Assembly (NCBI GenBank): GCA_009746045.1
Contig: RPFO01000090.1
Span: forward strand, 1,332,689 to 1,396,688
Reading direction: 5' to 3'
Length of the DNA stretch: 64,000 nt
From: Mesostigma viride
Lineage: Eukaryota > Streptophyta > Mesostigmatophyceae > Mesostigmatales > Mesostigmataceae
The position numbers and the translations under genes were made by a program. Each line of letters opens with the position of its first letter. The first letter of the stretch is position 1. Under the pieces are notes generated by a model, which searched no databases, had not been told where the DNA came from, and was given only the letters and a program-made list of their open reading frames with translations. Shown here piece by piece: positions 31,714 to 43,700 of the stretch.

Positions 31714-34700
31714 CTACGCCCGCCCGCCTGTTGTCGTGTGCGCATGCGCATGTGCATGTGCGTGTGCATGCGGCGGCCGCACGCCCGTCGCCACCTGCGG
31801 CGGCTTGGCTGTGAGCTGCTCCACCAGGTACCCAGCGATCGGGGAAGTCACACGCTCAGGCGTACTCTCTTCCTTCTCCCCCTTCCGCGCAAAGTCCAGG
31901 CCATCCTCGTCAACGTGCGCGGCCGTGCGCAGCTTGGTCGCCAGCTCGTTCGCAAGCTCGGGCGTCGGGAGCACCAGGCGGTTGCGCAGGGGGGACGCGG
32001 GCGGCTCTTCGGCGGGGTTATCCTTGAACAGCCAGCCTTTGCGGCCGCGCGTGTAGAGGGCCTCTGGTGAGGCACGTGGGTGGTGGGAAGGGGAAGGGGA
32101 AGGGGAAGGGGAGGGGGAGGGGAACCGGGAGGGATGTCAGAAAGGAAAATGATACTAGAGATACTATGGAAAGTGATACCGCTCCAATGTGTACCGTGTC
32201 AATAGGGAAAGTGATACAGCTCCAATCTGTACCGTGTCAATAGGGAAAGTGATACAACTGAGGGATGCCATTACAAGAAGAAATATGCCGACGCACGTGA
32301 AAGGCTATGGAGAGCGAAATGGGAGCAGTGACGAAACCCCAGCGTGCCATGTACTGCCATCAAGAAATGCATGAAGTCTCATGAACACGCTTTGAAATCG
32401 GGAAGCAGAAAAGAGCTTTCACCATTGCAAAAAGGGCAGGCCGAATCACCCTCAGGGCTTATTTCTTTCCATGCTACCGTGTTCTTTCCATGCTAACGTG
32501 TCACCTAAGCCTGGCTGGGTGTGAGCGTATCAAGGAGACAACCAGCGCAGGCCAGAAATCGGGAGAATCCGGACCATGGTAGCTCGAGCCTGCCGTTATC
32601 TTGTCCGCGTGTGAGCGTATGACCGGCACATTCTCGATATCCTAAATCTGATGCTACAAAGTATCACTAGCATGCTATTCCACAGTTCTTAAGTCCCCCA
32701 TGAGGAGCACACTGATCAAACAGTCGCATGGAATGCTATCGGAGGAAAACGCATTGTCCTCACACACATACCAGGATAGGGACAACGTGGGACCCTTTGC
32801 CCATCTCCGGTCTTTTTTTTGGTGCATCCAGATCACTGAGATACTCTACCTGCTTCCCACAAGGTGGAAACGCTCCCGCGATAATACACCAGAACCCTCT
32901 CAGCTACAGCGGCTGCCCAACCCAACCACGCGTGCTCAGTTGTGAAATGAAAGAAATTGCTTTTCTATCGACAACATGAACGGTACATGCCTTTCGTCCC
33001 CCCCTCCCTTGGCCCCCCATGTTTCCCACCGTCTTTGACCCCCCCCCCCCCCTCCCCTGCTGCTCCCCCATTAACCTCCCTCTCCCCCTTTTGACCCCCG
33101 CCCCCTTTGCCCCACCCCATCTGCTCCACCCACTTTGATCCACCCCCTCTTTGACCGTTCCCCCCCCCCCCCCCATCGCACCGTTCTGCGGCTTCTGCTT
33201 GTCCTTGTTCTGACCGTCGGCGGCCAGCGCCAGGTTGCGCTTGTGTTTGGAGATGAAGCTGCGGCTGTCACGCTTGATGTCCTCCCGGCCGGCCACGCTG
33301 GGCACGCAAGTGCCGCGGGGGGTGCGCACAAAGCCCTGTTGGGGGGCCGTAGGGGGGGGGGGAGGGGGGGGAAGAGGAGAAGAAAAGAGAAGGGGAGAAG
33401 AGGGGGGGAGAAGAGGGAAGAGGGACTTGGAGCAGGGCAGGAAAGAAGGGGGAAGCGGGATGGAGTGGGATGGGGGACAGGAGGGAGAGAGTTTGGTCAG
33501 GGGAGAGAGGGAGTTCATGGATGTGAATGCCATGCAGACAACAAGGTGAAAATTTGTGCTACACTCGCAATCGTTTTAAATTCGCACATGACAAGGCGAG
33601 GAAACAATGCTCCACAAAAGGTCTGAACACCGGGTTGGGTCGTGTTCCCCAAGGCTGAGTACATGACAAAGGCAAGCGCACGGCCACAAGCATTGACGAA
33701 ACCACCATCGAAGATACCCCCATCACTGCCATCACCGCCGGACTCCCTTGCCACCAACATCGCAAAGCCCCCCAAGCCCCCCAAGCCCCCCAAGGCCCCC
33801 AAGCCCCCCAAGCCCCCCAAGCCCACCAACTACGATGCCCTCACGTACATCCTCCCACCCACCACCATCACGCCCTTGCGTACGTCCTCCTCCCACCCAC
33901 TCAAACATTACAATGTACGTCCTCCTCCCGCCCACTAGTGCGACCCCACCACGAACGTCCTCCTCCTGCCCACTAGTGCGACACCACCACGTACGTCCTC
34001 CTCCATCTCCTCGTCGTCGCCCTCGTGCCCGTGTGCGTCATCGTCGTCCTCCGACCCTTCCTCCCATGTGACCGCGCTGCGCGATGATGTCGGGCGACCC
34101 TGCGATTCCGGGGGGACAACGCGCCGGCCCACGTCGGGCGGGCTCTGGAGACAAATGGCAAAGCGGACAAAGATTCAAGGGGGTGAGCAAAGCAACGGGG
34201 TGAAAAGAAAAAGCCCTTGAGACAAACAGCAGAGGGGACAAAACCCCGAGAGGGTGAACAGCCAAGGGGGGCAAACAAAAAGGAGAGGATGGCAAGTACA
34301 TGAGCCATGATACATTCCAGACATACCTGATACATTTCAGATGCCTCGGAGCGCAGAACAAATAGCGGGCTTGGAGAAACCCGTGCACAAGGGTGCAACA
34401 TGAGGTGTGCAATATGTACATGTCACCGCGCTCACGAAAAGGAGAAGTGTGTGACACGGAGGTCGCAGACTAAGGTGCGATGACACAAGGGCCAGCTACA
34501 AAAGGCAGCCATGACCATGGCTATGACTGAATGCATAGGGTCGCACAGGGTGGGATTCAAGTGTGGAACCCCTCCACCCACGATTATCCGCCCCCTCACG
34601 CCCGTCCTCGCTCCCCCCCCCATCCATCCCAGTCCCATCCCTTGTCCCCTACCCCCACCGTGACCCGCCTTCAGCACCCCGAAATCAGCAAATCCACCCC

Positions 34701-37700
34701 ACCCACCCATCCTACTGCACACTACACAATCGAATGGACAAGAAGACAGACAGGCTGCAGGACATGCCCTTGCAGATCGACAATCTGCCCCCCCCCCTTC
34801 CCCCGACTCCACCCACCTGCGCGTTCGCCACGTGGCCTGGCGGCGGCGGCGCCACCCGCACGTTGAACGGGCTGGGTGGCGGTGGTGTGTTGAGCGCCGA
34901 CCATGACGAGAGGAGCATCTCTGCCGTGACACGCGTGCTCCGAGCGTTGGGGCTGAGCGGGCTGGAGGGCCGGAACTTCCCTTGGCTGCTGGGCCGACTG
35001 GCTTCCTCCCCCCCCGAAGGCAAAGGAACATTAAGCACCTCCAGGTTGATGCGCGGCGCGCCCCTGGGCCGAGAACCCTCCGCCCCGCCCTGGCTGCTCC
35101 CGCTGTACTCGCTGATGAGCGGGTTCCCGCCACCAAACTTCTGGCCACCGTCGCGGTCAGCACCCGGAGGGCTGAACGTGGACTCGAGCGTCTCTCCGCT
35201 GTCGCCATCCTCGATACCAAACGGCTTGCTGCTGGTGACGTCACCCCCCCGGCTCGCCGCTGCCAGGTCTGGTCCCCGCAGCGAGGACGCCCCCGCATTG
35301 TTACTCGAGCCGGTGTTTATAATGCCCGAGGTCGGCCGCCGGCCTCGCTGAGGCAGGATGCTCGGCGTCTTGCGCAGCGACAGCGACTCGCGGCGTCCTA
35401 AGATGGGCTTGGCGCGGCCCGCGCCGCCCAGCAGGCTCTGGATGCTCGACGTGCGCTCCAGGGAGCCTGGCTTTCCGGCGGTGCCGCCACCGCGGGTGCC
35501 CACCCCGGGGCTCTTGTTGGCGGCGGAGCGCGTGGACGGGTCGGCGTCCGGGGTCGACGCGGAGAGAAGCGAACGGCTGGAGTTGCGGCGGAGCTCGGCG
35601 GCCGACGGCTGTGGCCACAGCGCGGACATGAGGGTGCCGTTGACGGGGACGGAGTTGGGCGGGATGGCCTTGTCGAGGAAGCTGTGGGGGGGGGAGGGCC
35701 GGGGGAAGGGGGGGAGGGGGGGGGGGGGCGCCCCGGGGGAAAAAGTCATGCAGTGGCGGGGATGATGATAGAGTGCATGGGCCACGCGGCGGCAATTACA
35801 AACTCATCGCTGCACGTGTCATGCAGCGTGCGGGGGATTTTAAAACGAACTAGTAGAGTGGGTGATGGGACAGTTGCCACCATGGAGAATGGGCACAAGG
35901 AGGATGCTGCCACCAGGGGCCGCGGGGGGTTTGATCCTAATTTAGGGGGTCGGACTCTGATCGTGTTGGGCCTGTGCGTAAGCACAATGAAATGCCTTTA
36001 TGACGTCTCACAAAAGGCCGCACAACTGCCTCACAACGGCAACTTCCGATGGATCCCGTTACGCACCAGACGATGTCTTCCGGTCTTCCTTGACGTAGCT
36101 CTCCAATGTAAAAGCCCCCCCGCCTCGACCTTCACCACTCCAGCCCTCTCGAAACTTGAGAAACACGGAACACGAGAGGCTTCCTCACATTGTGCTACAG
36201 CCTGACGTACAGGTGGCAGCCACCTGCTTTGCTGTGGCCTGAGGTACGGGTGGCAGCCACCTGCTGTGCTACGGCCTGAGGTACGGGTGGCAACCACCTG
36301 CTTTGCTATGGCCTGGGGTGCGGATGGCAGCTACGTGTACGGCCGACAAACCAGTATCGCATGAGTCGGTGCCGGGCCTTGCCACCACGAGGTGGAGAGC
36401 TTTGGAATGGGATGCCTTGGAGGCAAGTATATTACAAGCTTTCTTGACAAAGGCAGGCATCACATTGTGACAATGTCAAAACATAAGGGGCACCCTATTA
36501 GGGCCGGACAAGCAGCGTTGTGCTCTATTTGTCGAGGGATAGACACGGCATTGCTGTTGTCGTACATAGTTGTAAGTTTCTTTTCCGCAGGTGCTCTTGT
36601 TCTTTATCAATGCGCGCACCCCACCCCGGCATGGACGCGGCGTTGACCGGTTTGATGCTCGTTCTTCTACCCTTTCGTTACAGTATGCGTGAGCTCTACC
36701 CACCCTGGGATGGACGCGGCGTTGAGCACTTTGATGCAGTTGGTCAGCCGCAGCTCCAGGTCCACCATGTCAAGGACGACCTGCTCCTCCGCGTCTTGCT
36801 GGCGGTGGTGGGGTGGGAAACAGTAGGGAGGGTGATGGGGTGCGAAGGGGAGATGGGGTCATCAACAGCAACCAACAGCTCCAGACCCGCACCGTCCAAC
36901 ACCGCCGGCTCCTCCGCGTCTCGCTGGTTTGGTGGTGGTGGTGGTGGTGGCGTTGGTTGGTCGGTCGGTCGGTCGGTCGGTCGGTCGGTCGGTCGGTCGG
37001 TCGGTCGGTCGGTCGGTCGGTCGGTCGGTCGGTCGGTCGGTCGGTCGGTCGGTCGGTCGGTCGGTCGGTCGGTCGGTCGGTCGGTCGGTCGGTCGGTCGG
37101 TCGGTCGGTCGGTCGGTCGGTCGGTCGGTCGGTCGGTCGGTCGGTCGGTCGGTCGGTCGGTCGGTCGGTCGGTCGGTCGGTCGGTTAGTTATGTGGTGAG
37201 GGGGGGCACCATATCGCATTATATGATGCCCAAAGACTCGAGCATGCAAACAACGCCAGGTCCACACTGCCCAAGGCCACCTGAGCCTAACACCTCGGGT
37301 ACAGTGCCGCAGTATTGGGCATGGATGGTGAAATGATGGAATAGTAAAGGATTGATGGTGGTGTTGGTGTTGGTGGTGGTGGTGGCGGCGGCGGCGGTGG
37401 CGGTAGTGGTGGTGGTGGTGATGATGGTGGTGGTGGTGGTTGAGGCTGTGGTGGTGGTGGTGGTGGTGGTGGTGGTGGTGGTGGTGGTGGTGGTGGTGGT
37501 GGTGGTGGTTGTGGTGGTGGTTGTGGTTGTGGTTGTGGTTGTGGTTGTGGTTGTGGTTGTGGTTGTGTTTGTGTTTGTGTTTGTGTTTGTGTTTGTGTTT
37601 GTGGTGGTTGTGGTTGTTGTTGTTGTGGTGGTTGGTTGGTGTATGTGTGCGTGTTGAGGGGGGTAAGCGGGGTGGGGGGCAGAATTTCTGCTGAAAGTTG

Positions 37701-40700
37701 AAATAGGCCCCACCATGCTCCTGCACTGACTTTTGGGGTGAAGGGGCCGCTCAAATGGGGTTATGCTCTTACCCATTGAAGCTGAGCTACTCAGCGTCGC
37801 GCTGGTGCAGGTGGGTGGGGGCAGGGTTTAAAAGCACTGTCTCATTGACGCACTGGCATCGCTGTATTCGGCTAGCGAGGATGGTGTTGCGGGGTGGAAG
37901 CGCCAAGATAATATCATCGATTGGCACAGAAGGGCGCATCGTTATGGTTGATTAAAGAATGCTATCATTGACACAGAGAAGGGTCCATGCCGCCCAGTAG
38001 TGGCAGCATCATGATAGCAGGAGTATATTATAATGTCAGGGTAACATATGCAGTAGCATCATGTTGCATGATAATATTACAGCGTAATGATACCATATAT
38101 CCTGTATCACGAGGCATATTATACTATACTATAAATGAACTGCTCCTATATGTGGTTAGGTACAGGCGCAGGCAGCTCCGGAGCACTCACGAAATACGAG
38201 ATGGCCTTAGGCTTCAGATCCTGCATCGTCGCCGCGTCCTGTGTGGAGGGGGCAAGCGCGCATAACCCCACCATGTGGCGGGGACAAGCAAAGACAAAGA
38301 CAAAGGAAAACAAGGCGCAGATAAGATAAGTGAGAAAGGCATGAGGGGCCATCCTGCAAGCAAAGACAGTATTGAATGAAAAATTTACCCGTTGAAAAAT
38401 GTACTCAAGCTGTGTGAGACACAGTGTACAAAGAAAGATGCAGCACTCTAACTTAAGAGTAATGTGGCAGCAAAGTAACTAAGTAAGCAGCAGTGACTGC
38501 CTTCTAATAAGAACATGCAGCATAATGGCTACCTGGAATAGGAGCGTGAATGCCCGCCCTATCATTGTAGTGCCTCGAATGCGTGCATCTTCATGGCTAC
38601 CTACTAATAGGAGCATCAACACCCGCCCTAGCAGTATATTATGGTACCTCGAACGCGTGCAGCTTGTGCAGCATCATTGTGAACCACGTCTTAATGGAGA
38701 TTATCTGCGCGTCCATCGCGCCGGCGCCGCGCCGCAGCGTGAGCAGACGCTCGCGCGCCGCGTTGACGGGCGCCTGGGCCTTATCCACCAGCTGCAGGAA
38801 GTATGCAAGGGGGGAAAGAGGGGAGGAACATTAAGGAAAGAAGAAAACATTGAGAGGGCGGCTGGTACTTGCCCACCAGCTGTAAACAAAGGAGGAAAAG
38901 GGGGAAAAGAAAGAGGAAAAGTCTTCCAGCATGTACACAGAGGAACTTGAACGAAGGGCACATGTACTTGTCCACCAGCTGCAAGGAGCATAATGGGGGA
39001 GAAACAAGGTAAGGGAGTTAATGATGAGGGACGAAATGATCAGGGAAGAAGGTCACATCACGGGCGGGTTGTCCTTGTCCACCAGCTGCGACGGGGGATT
39101 AAAAGGGAAAATGAAAGGGAAAGGATTCTGGATAAAAGGAAGCAAACAGATAGACGAACCCCCAAAAAGAAAATGAGTGTAGTTACCAGGCGCCTGACAC
39201 TTGTCAACAAGTTGTGGGGCATGCCACTGCGCACACAGAAACAAACGAGTGCAGAGTCGATCAATAAACACGGGCGCCTGGCATTTTCCCACTAGCTGAG
39301 TGTCTTTTATTTCGAGAAATATCGTGTTTTTATGATACTGGAAGTCTGGAAACATATCTATACCGCCGCGCCGCACTCGACGATAGCGTACATGGCGTGC
39401 AATATAAACAATAATTCCCAGCCACCCACCCTCGCGTTGCTCTCGATGTATCCGCCCGAGTGCTCCCACAGTGAGCTCTGGAGCGCGCCCTGGCGATGTC
39501 AACGTGGCGAATGCCAGCCGGTGATGGCGACGTCAACGTGGCAACGCCAGCCGGCGATGATGGGGACAATACCAGCATCCCGTTGGTGGACGCGGGATTG
39601 CCGAGGGTGCACACACGCGGCGGATGTGGGAATGGCCACAACATTTCATTTGCGAGCATCAGCGATAGCGTGAGTGAGAGCATGACCGCAACACATGACC
39701 AGGGAGGCACGCCAGAAGGTCATGGGCACCAATGGTTGATCCTGGGTGATGATGGCGAGGTTGATCATGGCGTCGACAACAATATCCGGGGAAAGCTAGG
39801 ACAGCTACAACCGAGAAAAGCAAGCAAGTCGACCATCATTTACAGGCGAAAACAAGAGCTGCGGATAAGACCGAGGACACAGCCATGTGAGGCGAGGGGA
39901 TTTCCCATGATATCAGGGACCACAAGCAAGGAAATGCCTCTACTATCAAGTCAACACAAGACACTTCACATACAGCTAAGGTCGAAGTAGCATTATACTT
40001 GCTATTAGTAGCATTATACTTGCTAGTAGTAGCATTATACTTGTTATTAGTAGCATATACTTGCTATTAGTAGCATTATATTTGCTATTAGTAGCATTAT
40101 ACTTGCGTCTACCTAGCGTCTACTATTGGGCGACTGGCCTCTACCATATGGGCATACTTCCCGCACCCCATCCTAACCTGACCTTTTGGTCCCCCCTGTC
40201 TGCTCTAGTCTTCTAGAAACTAGATTTCCACCCACCTATGCCCCCCCCCCGCAACCAGCTCGGCGACATGCTCCCGCCTGATCTCATCCGACCCCTTGCT
40301 CTCCTCTTGCCCCTTCATGCCACATCCCGTCCTCACGCGTCTTGCCGTGAGGATGGTTTGTGGTCGAAAAAGAGCATCCCACCCCACCCAAGAGATCCAC
40401 GATTGGCTCCTTCCCACCCTCTATGACTGCCCCTCGCGCCTACACCCCAGAACGCCGAGGGAAGAGGAGCGAAGCGCGGGGGAAGACGAGAGGCGACGTG
40501 AGGGAGCGCGAGAGAAGACAGAGGGAGCACGAGCCAAGGCAGAGGAGGGAGCATGAGCATGAACAAAGGCAGAGGAGGGAGCACGAACCAAGGCAGAGGA
40601 GGGAGCATGAACGAATGCAGGGGAGGGAGCATGTATGAAGGCAGAGGGAGCACGAGCCAAGGCAGAGGAGGGAGCATGAACAAAGGCAGAGGAGGGAGCA

Positions 40701-43700
40701 TGAACGAAGGCAGAGGAGGGAGCACGAGCCAAGGCAGAGGGAGCACGAATGAAGGCAGAGGAGGGAGCATGTACGAAGAGCGAGGGGACACCACAGGCCA
40801 CAGAGGGAACCGTATTTACGAGCGATCCCAAAGGAAACCGTCGCTACGAGCGCTCCCAAGTTGTTGGGCTCCCACCCCACCCACCAGCTCGGCGATCAGC
40901 TCCCGTTTGCGCGCGTCGCCCACGTCCGCTTGCTTCTGGAACTCGACCGCCTGCCCCTTGTGCAGCAGCACGTCCACCATGTCGTCCGGCTCGGTCAGCC
41001 CGCTGATCGCCTGCAGCCGCAGGAACGCGTTGGCCCGGCTGTCGTTCAGCTCCGCCTCGGCGCGCTCTTGCATCTGTCATGGCAGGGGGCCCAGGGATCC
41101 CCACCGTGTATGACAAGAACATGCCGCCGGAGAGGGGTGAAGAGATGGCAGCGCGTGGGGACAAGGAAATGTCATGGCCATGGGCAAAGGGATTTGGAAA
41201 CGTAAAAAAGTGTAGATGGCACAGCTATTCGCAAAGAGATGGCAGCGCAGAGGGACAAAGAAATGTCATGGCCATGGGCAAAGACATGGCACGGCAACAG
41301 TTGGCAACGACATGCCAAGGCAATGGGCAAAGAGATGGCAGTGCATACGAGGAAGGATCTAGGATGAAGCATGGCATAGCAATCGGCAAAGCGATGGCAG
41401 CGCATAACACCCTCGCTCCCTTCGAGCGCAGCCCACCCTGGCTCCCTTCAAGTGCTTCCCACCCACCATCGCCTCCATGCGCATGAACGCGGCCGCCTGC
41501 TCCATGACCTTCTCGGCCCTTCGCTGCGCCTCCTCCTCCAGCTGGCGCGCGTGCTGCTCGTGCGATCGCTGGATGTTCTCCTCCACGCTCCGGATGAGCA
41601 TGGCCTGGTTGGCCACCGCGCGGCGGAGGCTGTCCAGCTGGAAGGGGTGTGGATACAGGCATGGGTGAGGCGGTGGGAAAAAAGAGTCAGAAATGCTTGC
41701 GAGCGCGTGCCCCTGTGTCCAGCCGGGGGGAAGGAAGAAAGATTGAGAAGGGCGAGGTGGGTGGGTTCATAATTTGGTTGGACGGCAAAAGGTATGAGTG
41801 AGGTGGCGGAGGAAACGATGTAACGAGTGGGGTGTGGGTTGGGGTGTGTGGTGGGGTGTAAGGATTCGGTTGGGCGGTGGAGGAAACTTGGTGTGGGAAT
41901 GTGTGTTGATAGAGGGGGAGTGCGTGTGTTTGTATGGAAGTATTGAGTGGGTGGTTGGGTGGTTGGACGAGGAGACCTGTGCTTGCGTGTTTGTATGGAA
42001 GGTGTGAAATGTGCACGTGTGTGTGAGTAGGAGTGAGGGGGGGCAGAAGGTGTGTGGTGGGGGAGGAGAAGGTGCGTTTGCCTGAAGGAACCCAAGGAAG
42101 ATGGTTATGAATGGAGGGACAATATGTGTGTGTGCGCGTGTGGGTTTTAGCTTGTGTTTGGGGAGGGAGAAGAGAGGAGGGGAAGCATTGCAGGGGTTGA
42201 GTGGAGATGGAAGTAGGCTGGGGAAGCGCAGCAGGGGGTGGGGGAGGTTGAGAGGGTGGGGGGCGGGGTGGTGGTGGTGTGCGGGGGGGTTGAGTCAGGA
42301 AAGTACAAGGACAGGGATGGGTGGGCAGGGGGCGAGACACGAATAACGGACACTTCAGGAATGTCACGCATAAAGGAGTCTAAGGGGCATCAAAAGGACG
42401 CGAGTGGCAAGTGGAGACATAAGCGACACAAGCGGCTTTCTATTTATTTTACTCTATTTTGCTTAGGAGGCTGCGTTCGCAGCAACGGGCTTGATTCATG
42501 TGTTGGGTTCAGGAGGCGCTAAGCTGCTCTACGATGAAGGATCTCATACTTTTGCTGACACGGTTGCTGTAATCGGATTTTTAGTGCGTGCGCTTAAGGC
42601 AGGGCGTCTGCTGGTTCACACAAGCTGTTGTTGCGTCTGCTCCTCATGTCAAGTGACTCGTGAGGCCAATTGTGGCCACATTCTCGCGCACATAGAGGAA
42701 GGGGCCTGCCCACCCACACCCTATACCTGCTGCTCGCGGACGACTCGCTCTGCCAACAGCTCCTCCGCCATCTCCCTCAGCGTGTGCTCGATCTGCATGC
42801 GGTCGTGCTGCGCCCTGACAGGGGGGAAGATTGACGACCAGATGTGGCACAATCAACAGTGTGACCAGCAACAACCAAGCAAGGCAAAACGCACGGGGGG
42901 AAGATCAATGACCAGCAGCGGGACAATAAGCGAAAGCAACGGCACAGTCAAGGGGAGATGAGCAAGAGACAAGGGAGATCTATTGGGAGGGGAGATTGAT
43001 TGCCAGCGGTGGAAGCAGCCACATCACAACCAACAACACCAACACTGCCAGCCATCGCCTGCATCATCGGCAGTAGCGGTATCACCACCATGATAACAAC
43101 CATGACCAAAGAAGAAGAAGAATGGCCATAATAATGACAACCAGAACTGTGACCGCCACCATCGGTGACGCCCCTGCCATCGGCAGGTGCCTCTGCCATC
43201 GGCAGCACAGAGCAGGGAGGCACACTTCCAAACATGGTGGATAAGGAGCGAGTTGCGCGTGGATCAGGGGGTCGCAGACGAAGTTTGGCGGACCATGCAC
43301 GTCCGCGCAACAACGCTGACGTGGCATCTTGCATGGGTGGCGCGGGGAATGACCACTTGGCCGCATGTAGGATACTTAAAGACCCCCTTTGCTTGGTGCT
43401 TGATAAGGGCGAAAGCTGATACTGTCGGCTTAATATGCTGTGATGCTCGATGTGAGATAAAGACGTTTTGGTTGAAAATATTTTGCCTGATGCCTGATGA
43501 TGCCGAAAGCTGATAATGAATGCTTGGTGCCGGATAGAAATGCATCATGCGTAGACAACAGTACGACATCTGCCCACTACAGCTAGCCGGTGTCATTCAG
43601 TGACCATGGGCCGCAACACTAACCAACACTAACCAACTTTGAGCTGCGAATCAGAACTAATATTCTGTGAACAAGCGTGCATGATGCGCTGCAGGCGGAC

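Noticed and set aside
36770-37776. ORFs reading PTDRPTDR, SVGRSVGR, poly-His, poly-Thr, poly-Val
   Set aside because: Translations of the GGTC and GGT arrays inside an intron of the coiled-coil gene.
40333-40880. Leu/Pro-rich ORFs (LPSFMLPPLP, SSAFVHAP) and the Gly-rich plus-strand ORF
   Set aside because: Translation of the 24-bp purine-rich minisatellite; no splice support and the real exon begins at 40885.
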